47,192 nucleotides of DNA, taken from Candidatus Peribacteraceae bacterium. GTDB lineage: Bacteria; Patescibacteriota; Gracilibacteria; Peribacterales; Peribacteraceae. Both the position numbers and the translations under genes were made by a program. Positions 15,656 through 24,264 of the stretch are shown piece after piece (position 1 is the stretch's first letter; every line of letters starts with the position of its first letter). The stretch covers positions 1-47,192 of the forward strand of contig JASMHZ010000001.1 in assembly GCA_030750465.1 (NCBI GenBank), in the 5' to 3' direction. The notes under the pieces were generated by a model, which had not been told where the DNA came from, made no database searches, and saw only the letters and a program-made list of their open reading frames with translations.

Positions 15656-16603
15656 ATGCCCAAGAAGCCCCGCACTCGTCGCTCCCGCAGCACCACGTTG
15701 GGTGCACGGCCTCGCGCTCCAACGCGGGGTAAAAAAACAAAGAAGCGCATACAGTACGGCGGTATTGAATCTATATTTATTGCTGGTATTGCCATAACTA
15801 TAGTCGCCGCAACGGGCAATCTGGTAAAAGATATGGTTGAATCAGATTATTTTGCGGATAATAGAGAGATGATTCAGAGCACCGGAAATTTGACTGGGCA
15901 ATTGGCAGAAGAAGAGCAGGAAATTAAAGCTCTAACTGACGATGAACGAAGAAAAAAATCCATTGGTTTTTTTCTAAGAAGAAAAAGCAAGCACAGAGCT
16001 CTTCTACTTTACAGGCACGATGAAGAATTACGCCGAATAGAGAAAAAAGATTACTTGAAGGGGTGTAGAAATGATGTACGCAAATCAAATTCGAATATCA
16101 GGCTTCCAATAATGCTCAGATGTTACCGAGGAGAACTAACTTTGGACTTGGAAGACATACGAAAGGAACGCGCTTTTTTATATAAACTTCCTGGAACATC
16201 AGATGAAGCCAAAGAGAGAATTAATACAAGTATTGTCCCGCTAATGGATTCAATTACTGCAGTTATCGACGGTATTGATGCTGGAGTTTATACGACCGAA
16301 GAAGGGCTGGTTGAAACAAAGAAGAATTTGACCGAGCGATATAAAGCTCCTTATTGGCTTTCGGTTTCAGCTCTTAGAGCCGACGGACTCCTGTCATGGA
16401 CATCGCATTTGATACGACAGATAGATTTGATTATGGTTGGAACGGAAGATTCCGATGAAGATGATCTGAAGAATACAAGGGGCTGCTATGAAGATGCGGA
16501 GCTTATGCTTTTGGAAATCCCATTCTTCATTGATCACGCAGTCGCCAGAGAGAAGTTGCAGAGAGGTGTGGAGATGATTGAATCTTGTATTGGTACTGAG
16601 TAA
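15656..16603 (+). CDS. Membrane-anchored unknown protein
   Basis: A 315-residue protein with a very basic N-terminus (about 35 residues of Arg, Lys and Pro), one hydrophobic segment (about 40-58, IFIAGIAITIVAATG) and a long charged helical domain. The basic side should stay in the cytoplasm and the helical part face outward. TATACT at 15644-15649 lies 6 bases before the ATG, so the mRNA is probably leaderless. It stands between the DUF35 fusion and a dispersed 165-base element. I do not recognise the family. Confidence 0.7.
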   Translation: MPKKPRTRRSRSTTLGARPRAPTRGKKTKKRIQYGGIESIFIAGIAITIVAATGNLVKDMVESDYFADNREMIQSTGNLTGQLAEEEQEIKALTDDERRKKSIGFFLRRKSKHRALLLYRHDEELRRIEKKDYLKGCRNDVRKSNSNIRLPIMLRCYRGELTLDLEDIRKERAFLYKLPGTSDEAKERINTSIVPLMDSITAVIDGIDAGVYTTEEGLVETKKNLTERYKAPYWLSVSALRADGLLSWTSHLIRQIDLIMVGTEDSDEDDLKNTRGCYEDAELMLLEIPFFIDHAVAREKLQRGVEMIESCIGTE

Positions 16604-16620
16604 TTCTTAACATTAAGATA

Positions 16621-16784
16621 CACCCGCCCCCCAGGGGTGGGTTAGTGGCGAGGGTGGGTGGGTGGTAAGTTTATATGGTGATCTTCTAAAACTTGACGTC
16701 AATACACTCTCAAAAAAATCTTTTCACGAATCCCACTTTTGATCTATTCAAAGCCCCCAAAGACGTTCCGCCCTCAAGCGGAAC
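16621..16784 (+). repeat. 165-base dispersed element, copy a
   Basis: Shares a block order with copies at 23311 and 43626: a C-rich start (CACCC), G-tracts (GGGGTGGG, then GGGTGGGTGGG), TATATGGTG, CTC followed by an A-run and CTTTT, and a final hairpin (GTTCCGC 16765-16771 with GCGGAAC 16778-16784). This copy has the strongest G-quadruplex potential. Confidence 0.85.
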
Positions 16785-16873
16785 AGTTATAATTAAATCA
16801 ATTCTATATTTGTCAAAGCTCTGACTGTCCGAATCAAAGCATGTTGACAGCCAATGTTATACTACCTCTCTCC

Positions 16874-17572
16874 ATGGCTTCAAAACGAATCCGCCACAGG
16901 GTAGAACATACCAGAAACAAGCATTCCCGCGCAGTTTTTCGCGATGGAACCATTGTGATCAGGCTTGCCAAAAACCTGACTCGAATGGAGCAGGAAGAGC
17001 ACATATCTGACCTTCTAAGACGCATGACCAGGCAGATACTAGAAGATGAACAGATGAAGCTGATTGACCCCTTCAGACCTCTCCTAGAGGGCTCAGAGAG
17101 CCTTACAGTAAGAACAGCCACCGGCAAAGCCTATCACTTCACACTTAAAGCAGGGGAAAAGACGCGTGCCAGAAGAAATTTCAGAGGATGGACCGTTACA
17201 ATCAGCCCTCACGTCAGAAGAAGAGCCCTGCATGCATTCCTTTGGGACCTTTTAAGTAGTGCTGAGGAACGCCGAGTACGAATGCTGGTGCATGAGCTTA
17301 ATGATTTGCAATATTGCTTTCCTCTAAGGAAAATCAGGCTCAAATTCGCTTCTTCCCAATGGGGCAGTTGCAGTCCAAAAAAAATTATAATGCTAAATTC
17401 TGCGCTATTATTTGTTCCGCCCTCGGTGCTCAAATATGTGATAGTTCATGAGCTTGCGCACCTTAAACACTGCAATCATTCAAAGACATATTGGAATACA
17501 GTGGGCAAGGGAATGCCAAGATACAAGAGGGCCAGGGAAATTTTGAAAGAATACCGACTTCCCTCAATTTAA
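16874..17572 (+). CDS. YgjP-like zinc metalloprotease
   Basis: A soluble metallopeptidase-like protein of the YgjP/DUF45 (SprT-related) family, 232 residues. The diagnostic blocks are FASSQWGSCSPKK, IIMLNSALLFVPPSVLKYVIVHELAHLKHCNHS (quoted here only for its core VIVHELAHLKH), with the HExxH zinc site and a third ligand region near the following NHS. The first half is basic and helical. I prefer ATG 16874 because TATACT at 16858-16863 lies 10 bases upstream; the frame also opens at 16841. Its substrate is unknown. Copy a of the 165-base element is directly upstream. Confidence 0.85.
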   Translation: MASKRIRHRVEHTRNKHSRAVFRDGTIVIRLAKNLTRMEQEEHISDLLRRMTRQILEDEQMKLIDPFRPLLEGSESLTVRTATGKAYHFTLKAGEKTRARRNFRGWTVTISPHVRRRALHAFLWDLLSSAEERRVRMLVHELNDLQYCFPLRKIRLKFASSQWGSCSPKKIIMLNSALLFVPPSVLKYVIVHELAHLKHCNHSKTYWNTVGKGMPRYKRAREILKEYRLPSI

Positions 17573-17613
17573 AATATTTACTATTCTATATTCATCCATT
17601 CCCCCCTTACCCT

Positions 17614-17754
17614 ATGTGGTTCGATGATGACGATGATGATGATAACGATGATACTAAGGATGATCGCATTTTCGAAAGCGGTGACTACGAGGACAAAGGC
17701 GACGACTTCACCCTTGTCGGAGATGGGAAAGATCCCGATGCCGAGCCGGTATGA
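17614..17754 (+). CDS. 46-residue very acidic protein
   Basis: Begins MWFDDDDDDDNDD and contains about 20 Asp/Glu in 46 residues, with no hydrophobic core, so it is probably disordered. Its stop overlaps the next start (ATGA at 17751-17754), the same coupling seen in idi-uppS-mvk, which is the main evidence that it is translated. It may act as a leader peptide or an acidic partner of the phosphatase. It could also be a simple-repeat artefact. Confidence 0.5.
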   Translation: MWFDDDDDDDNDDTKDDRIFESGDYEDKGDDFTLVGDGKDPDAEPV

Positions 17755-18572
17755 GCGAGCTTGATCTTGATTTGGCTTTGAACTTTGCTTTAATAACAGC
17801 AAAGAAAGGTGCAGATCTTGCCGTTGAATATCACAAAAAGGGCATCGATTTAGATATAAAAAATAAGTCTCCCCGCGACTTTGTTACAGAGGCCGATTTT
17901 GACGTTCAGAATTTGATCATTGGTGAGATTAAAAAGAATTATCCAGACCATCGAGTTGTAGCCGAGGAGGAAGGAGCTGACAATATTGGAGATCCCGACT
18001 CACCATACAGATGGGTAATTGATCCGATTGATGGTACAAAGCCTTTTATGCATGGTCGTGAAGAGTTTGGAGTAATACTTGGATTGATGAAAAATGATGA
18101 AATTATTCTGGGTGTCATGATCTTGCCTCTTCAAAATGATGAGTTTAAGTGTATCAAAGGCCAGGGAGTTTTTTATGACAATAAACCTGTGGTACTTCGC
18201 AAAACAAAAGATATGAACGAAGCAATGATTTGCACAAATTTCCGCGGAAGAGAAGAAATTATTGATGGTGTTCCTCGCGTTCCCGTTCCCCTCTGTGCAA
18301 GCATTGAGAACTACGGCTGCGCCGCCGATGAACTTGGTAAGATTCTAAAGGGCCAAAATGATGGTGCAACTTTTCATGGCCCCCGCATTTGGGACCTTGC
18401 TGTCGGCTTTATGATGATAGAAGAAGCAGGCGGAAAAGCAGAATGGCAATTGGATGATCCTGATGATGTTCGCTCAGCTGTCCTTGGTTGTGCTTCAACT
18501 GAACCTATTTTTGATGAGCTTAGGGAATTTACATTCGAGAAAATTGCCAAGATCGAGTCCAAGATAGATTGA
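17751..18572 (+). CDS. Inositol monophosphatase-family phosphatase
   Basis: A metal-dependent sugar-phosphatase fold of 273 residues. Motifs: DFVTEADFDVQN, the EEEG metal Glu (about residue 73), WVIDPIDGTKPFMHG (the DPIDGT metal site) and IWDLAVGFMMIEEAGG. All Mg-binding acids are present, so it should be active. Substrates in the family include inositol phosphates, fructose-1,6-bisphosphate, histidinol phosphate and 3'-phosphoadenosine 5'-phosphate; nothing here decides between them. It overlaps the acidic 46-residue ORF upstream, and its end overlaps an upstream-extended frame of the next gene. Confidence 0.9.
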   Translation: MSELDLDLALNFALITAKKGADLAVEYHKKGIDLDIKNKSPRDFVTEADFDVQNLIIGEIKKNYPDHRVVAEEEGADNIGDPDSPYRWVIDPIDGTKPFMHGREEFGVILGLMKNDEIILGVMILPLQNDEFKCIKGQGVFYDNKPVVLRKTKDMNEAMICTNFRGREEIIDGVPRVPVPLCASIENYGCAADELGKILKGQNDGATFHGPRIWDLAVGFMMIEEAGGKAEWQLDDPDDVRSAVLGCASTEPIFDELREFTFEKIAKIESKID

Positions 18573-18604
18573 CTTGTATTTTCCGTATGATACTGTCGCC
18601 GACA

Positions 18605-20401
18605 ATGCTTAAATATACCAGCAAAGAAGGTATTGTATGGCTTGCAGCAGTCGTTTTGGTACTATCGGGATGCAACCTGACTGCGCAAGTCACACAAGAT
18701 AATATTTCATTTGATAACGAGGCAATACCGATTCTCTCTCAGGAAGACAAACATTACTTTATTACTGTCGCTCAGACTTCTGTTTCTGACTTTTTTAGTG
18801 GGAAAGTAGAGGCGGAGCACACTTGGCCTGCGCGTTATGATGGTGTTAATAACACTGTATTTATCGCTTTTCGTCTTCAGGGCAAAAAGAAGGGATCGTG
18901 GTCTGCACGAGAGAATAATCTTGCAAGTAGTATCTACATAGCAACACAGCGTACTCTCAAGGATCAACGATATAATGGATCAATCGAAGAAAAAGATATT
19001 CCGAATCTTAAAATCGAAATGTTTATTCTTGGGAAAAACCATCCTTACAATAGTACATATGAGCCCGGTATACATGGGATTAAATTTAAGAAAGGCAACA
19101 AAGTAGCTGTATACTATAACGACGTAGCAATTGAGTTGAATCACAATACTGCAAAACTTCTTGAGAGCCTATGCAAGAAGGCAAAGTTACCTGAAGACTG
19201 TGCTGGTGATCCGAATGTAGAAAAATACATTTTCCGAACGCTGCATTTTGGAACGACACATCTATCGCCTGAAATCGTTACATTTTACAGGGGTAATACT
19301 CCTGCGCTTGAAGTGAACAGTACAAAAGATCGTATTCAGAAGTCTCTTGATTTGGCATTTGTGTGGTTTAAGAGACATATAAAAAAGAACGGAACGTTTG
19401 AGTATATATACAATCCATCGAACGAAAAATATTCTGATAAAAATACCATTCCGCGCCAACTAATGGCATCAGTCGTATTAGCAAAGCTCAGCCAGGATAA
19501 TCCGAACTACCTCGATACACACCGAAAAAACCTAAATTACATCTTCGATAATTGGTATCGTGAAGATGGAGACAAGGGGTACATTTACAACAACAAATGG
19601 TCGAGTCTCGGTTCCAACAGTATGGCTATACGCGCACTTAGCTATAGCCCGCTTTTTGATGAGTATAAAGATAAGGCTGATAAACTCGCGAACACGATCA
19701 TGTCAATGCAGCATGAGGACGGTTCATTTGATGCGTTCTATGCTTATACAGGTACTGTCAATAATGAAAACTGGCATCTGGCTTACTCCTCCGGTGGGGC
19801 AATTTTGGGAATGTCAGAACTTTACGAACGCACAAAAGAGCAATCATATCTAGAAACCGCGCACAAAGCACAAGACTTCTACTTAGTCGAATACGTCGAC
19901 AAGATAGATGAGAACTATTATCCGGGGTATGTTCCTTGGCACACAATGTCTTTGTCGACACTATTCAAGATCACAGGAGATGAGAAATATATTGCTCCCA
20001 TTTTTACTATAAATGACAAACTGATTGAGATGCAGAATACTGATGGTCGTCCGTATATGGACTATCTAGGAAGTTTCTTTAATCCGAAAATCAAAGGATA
20101 TCAAATTCCATATTCCACAACTAATGCTGTGATTGTTGAAGGGCTTGCATATGCGTATGAAATTGCACGTGATGCAGGCGATGTTGCTCGTACCGAAAAA
20201 TATAGAAATTCTGTTCTACTTGGAGCTCACAACCTGATGAATCTTCAATTCGCCGGTCCAAATATGTATTACATGCAAAAACCCGAGCGAGCAGAAGGAG
20301 GATTTCACTATAATGCTTACGATAATCGCATTCGAATAGACGCAATACAACATACCATCGATGCCTTTACAAAGATTATTGCTCTCGAGCTCACGGAATA
20401 A
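18605..20401 (+). CDS. Lipoprotein: AMMECR1-like domain plus alpha/alpha-barrel domain
   Basis: A 598-residue envelope protein. The start at 18605 (MLKYTSKEG) gives a signal peptide with lipobox LVLSGC, lipidated Cys23. Residues 60-230 resemble AMMECR1 (GSWSARENNLASSI, DQRY, PNLKIEMFILG, YEPGIHGIKF, LCKKAKL), although the LRGCxG signature is degenerate. Residues 255-590 are repeated helical hairpins with aromatic and Gly patterns of six- or seven-hairpin glycosidase/epimerase barrels (RQLMASVVLAKL, MQHEDGSFDAFYAYTG, YVPWHTMSLSTLFKITG). The role is probably sugar or polymer processing on the outer face of the membrane. Its last 11 bases overlap maf tail to tail. Confidence 0.7.
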   Translation: MLKYTSKEGIVWLAAVVLVLSGCNLTAQVTQDNISFDNEAIPILSQEDKHYFITVAQTSVSDFFSGKVEAEHTWPARYDGVNNTVFIAFRLQGKKKGSWSARENNLASSIYIATQRTLKDQRYNGSIEEKDIPNLKIEMFILGKNHPYNSTYEPGIHGIKFKKGNKVAVYYNDVAIELNHNTAKLLESLCKKAKLPEDCAGDPNVEKYIFRTLHFGTTHLSPEIVTFYRGNTPALEVNSTKDRIQKSLDLAFVWFKRHIKKNGTFEYIYNPSNEKYSDKNTIPRQLMASVVLAKLSQDNPNYLDTHRKNLNYIFDNWYREDGDKGYIYNNKWSSLGSNSMAIRALSYSPLFDEYKDKADKLANTIMSMQHEDGSFDAFYAYTGTVNNENWHLAYSSGGAILGMSELYERTKEQSYLETAHKAQDFYLVEYVDKIDENYYPGYVPWHTMSLSTLFKITGDEKYIAPIFTINDKLIEMQNTDGRPYMDYLGSFFNPKIKGYQIPYSTTNAVIVEGLAYAYEIARDAGDVARTEKYRNSVLLGAHNLMNLQFAGPNMYYMQKPERAEGGFHYNAYDNRIRIDAIQHTIDAFTKIIALELTE

Positions 20402-20960
20402 TAAATCCAGAATCCCTGAATAACTTGCTGAGCAAACTGATTGGAAGACCTACTACCCCGCTAAAATCACCCTCAAACTTTTCAATAAGCTTCTGACCAT
20501 CCCCTTCTATCTGGAATGAACCGGAACGATCCTCCCAGAGCCCCGTCGAAATCCACCAATCAAGATCTTCATCAGTAAGTTTTCTGAAGTGAACAAGTGA
20601 AGTTGATATATCTTCATGTTTTTTTGAATCCGGAGTTATCAAACTGATTGCCGAGTGGACTTGAGACGCTCCCCCGCTCTGTTCTCTGAGCATTTCACGA
20701 GCATGAGATTCATCAGATGGCTTTTCAAGTAGATTTCCAGCTGACGAAACCACCAAAGTATCGCTCCCAATTACCCAAGCACCTGAATATTGGCGTGAAA
20801 CATCCTCTGCCTTGAGCCGAGCAAGAAGCTTGGCACGCTCAATTGGATCTTCCAGAATAACTTCCGCCTCATTGATTGAACTGGGTATTATTTCAAACTC
20901 AACACCTAACTCCTTCAATAACCGCTGACGCTGAGGACTGGAGGATGCGAGTATAAGCAT
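20391..20960 (-). CDS. maf: Maf-family nucleotide pyrophosphatase
   Basis: A 189-residue cytoplasmic protein that hydrolyses non-canonical or pyrimidine NTPs to NMPs. Motifs: LILASSSPQRQRLLKELG at the N-terminus, KAEDVS, VIGSDTLVV with the catalytic Asp, LEKPSDESHAREML and the C-terminal GVVGLPISLL. Near the C-terminus GSFQIEGDG replaces the usual GAY-IQG form, with the conserved core kept. It is convergent with the lipoprotein gene, sharing 11 bases. Confidence 0.92.
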   Translation of the reverse strand: MLILASSSPQRQRLLKELGVEFEIIPSSINEAEVILEDPIERAKLLARLKAEDVSRQYSGAWVIGSDTLVVSSAGNLLEKPSDESHAREMLREQSGGASQVHSAISLITPDSKKHEDISTSLVHFRKLTDEDLDWWISTGLWEDRSGSFQIEGDGQKLIEKFEGDFSGVVGLPISLLSKLFRDSGFIIP

Positions 20961-20994
20961 GTATTGAGATTAGCAATAACTAACGGTAATACCA

Positions 20995-21111
20995 ACATTA
21001 ACAATCAACTATCAACAGTCAACCATCAACACTAAGTTGATTGTTGAAAGCTCAGCCATGCATCAGAGCGAAGCGATCGGTGCATGGCGAGCGTGTTGAT
21101 TGTTGATTGTC
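20995..21111. repeat. 7-mer/hairpin composite, copy B
   Basis: ACAATCAAC/TATCAAC/CATCAAC 7-mers, then TTGATTGTTGA, then the 34-base hairpin (21055-21088, arms GCCATGCATC and GGTGCATGGC), then TTGATTGTTGATTG. It shares at least 60 aligned bases with the composite at 14571. It fills the gap between maf and the 21112 gene, which end and start at its borders. Confidence 0.9.
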
Positions 21112-21810
21112 TTATTTAATATATGGAGTCGGCCTTCCAGGACTCGTATTCTCTTTCCTGTTTGACCTGTCCAGCGCTTGCTTAAGCATCTGCATTCTTA
21201 ACTTCATTGTTGGAGCAGATGACTTTTTATCACGATTCATCCATTGTCTTGGATTTAGGAGCCCACGGCGCGCTTGGGTTGTGGGATTTTTTGTTACAGA
21301 CTTACAAAGATTGTAAAAACCAGCCAGACCATAATTAACCAGTGTATCAGGACAATTATTGGCCCGTTGATATCTGCGAAGAAGATGTCTTTCTTTTTCT
21401 CCCAACTCCTCAACCTGCAAACTACTTACTCCCTCCTCTCCCGCCGAACCATGTACTTCCTCTTTTGACTGAGCAGGAAGCTGTTTATCTCGTATGTAGA
21501 AAAGAATTGACTGGTAATCATTCACATCCGGAGGAACCAAACCTTCTTCCCCGTCTCTAATCCTATACTGATATTTTTTCATAGCATTCCAGTACTCTCT
21601 TTGCTGTTTTCTCTGGCTTGCACGACTTTTTATTGCACCGACCCTGTTGGGAATACGGGATTCCATGTTGCTTATGTCACCAACAGTTCCTCCAAATTCC
21701 CCATTCCTTTGAATAGTCGCAAGAATATTCATAGCGAGAGGCGCAGACATTATTACTATCAGCGATGCTGCGATGGCTCGCCTTCTGGTATTGAGCTTAA
21801 TTTTTTTCAT
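21112..21810 (-). CDS. Secreted or anchored basic protein of unknown family
   Basis: Read from ATG 21810 (MKKIKLNTRRRAIAASLIV) it is 232 residues: a basic start, one hydrophobic stretch (AIAASLIVIMSAPLAMNILA) serving as signal or anchor, then a soluble basic Gln/Arg-rich domain with few hydrophobics. The frame extends 18 codons further upstream, but that start would bury the signal. The C-terminal end (GRPTPYIK) touches the dispersed composite repeat. I do not recognise it. Confidence 0.6.
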   Translation of the reverse strand: MKKIKLNTRRRAIAASLIVIMSAPLAMNILATIQRNGEFGGTVGDISNMESRIPNRVGAIKSRASQRKQQREYWNAMKKYQYRIRDGEEGLVPPDVNDYQSILFYIRDKQLPAQSKEEVHGSAGEEGVSSLQVEELGEKERHLLRRYQRANNCPDTLVNYGLAGFYNLCKSVTKNPTTQARRGLLNPRQWMNRDKKSSAPTMKLRMQMLKQALDRSNRKENTSPGRPTPYIK

Positions 21811-21873
21811 GGATTTGTTTGTTATGAATCCGATTATTATAGCAAAATTCTGCCTTTTATTCAATTTCCTACC

Positions 21874-22269
21874 CTACTTAAATTTAGCGTATTCGAAGAA
21901 CTTTTTTTGATGCTCCTGCCCTCTTTTGGCAATATCATGCTTGATTGCGCAGGAATACAATTCTGTCATATTTACCGTAGCTTTGGCATATGCAACAACA
22001 GCATTCCCATATCCGCAATAAATACATCCCACATGCTGAAACCAATTAAGTTTTTTTAGCTCATCTCTATCTAACACCAAGAACTCTTTGAATGGAATCT
22101 TAGGGATGCCAATTATGGAAAAATACACGGCCTGATGAATCCAGGCCGCAAAGTGCATTATGAATAGAAATACACACTCAAGACACATAAATATCATTGC
22201 AAAAATTACCAGAGGCCAACATGGCCATTTGACCTTCTTTTTTGTGACAGTAAACATCCCTTTGTCCAT
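21874..22269 (-). CDS. Membrane protein with a CxYC motif
   Basis: About 131 residues. A hydrophobic N-terminal hairpin (WPLVIFAMIFMCLECVFLFIM) is followed by a conserved-looking soluble block, NWFQHVGCIYCGYGN, then TELYSCAIKHD. The CxxC plus a later Cys-x-Ile-Lys-His recurs in small bacterial membrane proteins of unknown role and suggests metal binding. I prefer the ATG at 22269: TATAAT at 22284-22279 directly abuts the first ATG (22278) and lies 9 bases from the second, matching the leaderless spacing seen elsewhere. Confidence 0.65.
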   Translation of the reverse strand: MDKGMFTVTKKKVKWPCWPLVIFAMIFMCLECVFLFIMHFAAWIHQAVYFSIIGIPKIPFKEFLVLDRDELKKLNWFQHVGCIYCGYGNAVVAYAKATVNMTELYSCAIKHDIAKRGQEHQKKFFEYAKFK

Positions 22270-22296
22270 AATAAGCATATTATACCATTTTATGCC

Positions 22297-23253
22297 TTAT
22301 AGGCCAATAGCAGGCCTAACCCTTTCCATAGTAGATTTGGCAACTTTCTCCGCCCTCTCTTTACCAGACTCAAGCACTTCTTTGACCTTCTTATCAGTCA
22401 ATTTTTCCCTTTTCTCCCTCATTGGACCAAAGAAATCCATCATATCTTCAAAAAGCCTATTTTTTGCATCTCCATAAGGAATTCCATTCTTATATTCATC
22501 TGCTAATTTACCTGCGTCAGAATCGGAAAGAACTAGCTTATGTATCGTAAAAATCACTGACTTTTCCGGATCCTTGGGATCATTCGCTCCGGCTGAATCT
22601 GTGACCATTCCCATTACTGCTTTCTCGATCGCCTTCTCTTCCCCGAATATTGGAATCGTATTCCCATAGCTCTTGCTCATCTTGCGTCCATCGGTCCCAG
22701 GGACGACTGCTACTTCTTCCTGAATAACGGGTTCAGGCAAAGTTAGTAGATCTTTTCCAAAAGTATTATTGAACTTTTGTGCTATATCGCGAACCATTTC
22801 CACATGTTGCTTTTGATCTTTTCCAACTGGAACATGTGTGATGTCATAAAGAAGAATGTCAGCGGCCATCAGAACCGGATATGTAAATAAACCGACTGAT
22901 GCATCGATACCTTGTTTTATTTTATCCTTGAAACTGACAGCCCTTTCAAGAAGACCCATTGGGGTGACACAACTCAAAATCCAAGTTAGCTCCGTATGTT
23001 CTTTGACATCAGATTGAGCGAATAAAACTGCTTTTTCCGGATCAAATCCAATGGCCAGGCAATCTTTTACCGCATTCAGTCTTGCTTTCCTAAGTTCTTC
23101 GCCATTATGCAATGTGGTAAGTGCATGAAGATCAACAATCATGTAATAACTTTGTTCAGATTTTGACACAAACTCCTGATTTGGTTTCATCGAACCAAAG
23201 TAGTTGCCTATATGTAGTTGGCCCGATGGTTGGATACCGGATAGGACTCGCAT
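22297..23253 (-). CDS. trpS: Tryptophanyl-tRNA synthetase
   Basis: A class I synthetase charging tRNA-Trp, 318 residues, normal for the bacterial enzyme. Signatures: SGIQPSGQLHIGNYFG with the HIGN motif at the start, DLHAL, PVGKDQKQHVEM for tRNA/ATP binding, and GRKMSKSYGN (KMSKS). The C-terminal helical anticodon domain is present and complete. TATAAG at 23267-23262 lies 8 bases before the ATG, again suggesting a leaderless mRNA. The 352-base gap upstream holds copy b of the dispersed element. Confidence 0.97.
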   Translation of the reverse strand: MRVLSGIQPSGQLHIGNYFGSMKPNQEFVSKSEQSYYMIVDLHALTTLHNGEELRKARLNAVKDCLAIGFDPEKAVLFAQSDVKEHTELTWILSCVTPMGLLERAVSFKDKIKQGIDASVGLFTYPVLMAADILLYDITHVPVGKDQKQHVEMVRDIAQKFNNTFGKDLLTLPEPVIQEEVAVVPGTDGRKMSKSYGNTIPIFGEEKAIEKAVMGMVTDSAGANDPKDPEKSVIFTIHKLVLSDSDAGKLADEYKNGIPYGDAKNRLFEDMMDFFGPMREKREKLTDKKVKEVLESGKERAEKVAKSTMERVRPAIGL

Positions 23254-23310
23254 GGGGGTATCTTATAGATTGAATAGAGATTTCGAAAGGGGTTTGAAGT
23301 GAAGCCTAGA

Positions 23311-23483
23311 TGCACCCTCCCCCCTGGGGTGGGTTAAGCTTCAGGGTGGCGGGGCGGTAGTTATATATGGTGGTTCTCTCAAAAAACACAGTCAACCCCT
23401 CCTCAAAAAAAACTTTTATCAACTTCAACTTTTCAGCACCACTTAGCCCCGTAAGATGTTCCAGCCTTCGCATAGCGGAGGCT
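23311..23483 (+). repeat. 165-base dispersed element, copy b
   Basis: Same block order as copies a and c; its first 65 bases are almost identical to copy c. The closing hairpin has changed sequence but kept pairing: AGCCTTCGC with GCGGAGGCT around ATA (23463-23483). This compensating change is evidence for an RNA or DNA fold under selection. Confidence 0.85.
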
Positions 23484-23590
23484 GCCATCCGAAGCCGCGA
23501 CCTGCCCCTCGTAGCCTTGGCGTAGTGGGGAGCGCGTAGGATGGCGTCTCTAGCACTGAGACGCTATGGCTACGGCTGGCAGGCCATCCA
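23484..23590. repeat. Nested hairpin tract after copy b
   Basis: GCCATCC (23484) pairs with GGATGGC (about 23539), and GCGTCTC pairs with GAGACGC (about 23544-23564). The tract GTAGCCTTGGCGTAGTGGGG recalls Gly/Arg-rich REP sequences. No gene is visible between trpS and the RluA-type gene. Confidence 0.6.
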
Positions 23591-23605
23591 CAAACGGAAC
23601 ATTAT

Positions 23606-24238
23606 CTATGCCAGATTATTAAGAAAGTCATTGAACACCTTCGGCATCGGAGCCTCAATTGCAATCCTCTTCCCCGTCACAGGATGCTCCATCTCGATTC
23701 TGACAGCATGCAAAAAGAATTTTTTTAAGCGAAATCTTCTGGAAAACTTCGAATATTGTCTCTCATTTCCATATACCTGATCCAAGACAAGAGGATGTCC
23801 GATACTTGCAAAGTGTTTTCTGATTTGATGATGCCTTCCGGTCTCTATCTCGGCCTCAACGTAACTTGCGTCTTTGAATTTTCTAAGCACATTATAGCGT
23901 GTCATTGCTTCAACCTCTCCACCGGTACGCGCCGGAAGTTTTTTACTTATAACTCCACGGTTATTTTTCATTCGTCCAATCACAACCGTTCTATAAATTT
24001 TCTTCGCCTTTATTAATTCAGTATCTTTTGATTTTCCGAACACCACTACACCAGAAGTTTCGAAATCTAACCGATGCAAAACCTTTAGCCCCGGATAATC
24101 CTTCTTTAAATAATCAAACAACGAAAGTTTTTGTACTTTTCCTCGTCCTTTAACAACCAGCTCGCAACTAAGCTTATTAACGCCCAAAAGATGATCATCT
24201 TCGTATAAAATTCTCTTTGAATAGAGTGACATAGGCAC
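23606..24238 (-). CDS. RluA-family pseudouridine synthase
   Basis: Isomerises uridine to pseudouridine in rRNA or tRNA. The catalytic motif is VLHRLDFETSGVVVFG with the Asp in HRLDxxTSG; YRTVVIGRM, ETGRHHQIRKHFASIGHPLVLDQVYG and LHAVRIEMEHPVTGK follow in family order. At 210 residues it lacks an N-terminal S4 domain, as in the RluA/TruC/YqcB-like minimal forms. The target base cannot be told from sequence. The start may be ATG 24238 or ATG 24232. It is divergent from the ZIP gene, with 26 bases between. Confidence 0.9.
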   Translation of the reverse strand: MPMSLYSKRILYEDDHLLGVNKLSCELVVKGRGKVQKLSLFDYLKKDYPGLKVLHRLDFETSGVVVFGKSKDTELIKAKKIYRTVVIGRMKNNRGVISKKLPARTGGEVEAMTRYNVLRKFKDASYVEAEIETGRHHQIRKHFASIGHPLVLDQVYGNERQYSKFSRRFRLKKFFLHAVRIEMEHPVTGKRIAIEAPMPKVFNDFLNNLA

Positions 24239-24264
24239 ATCTTACATGTATTCTTACTCGGAAT

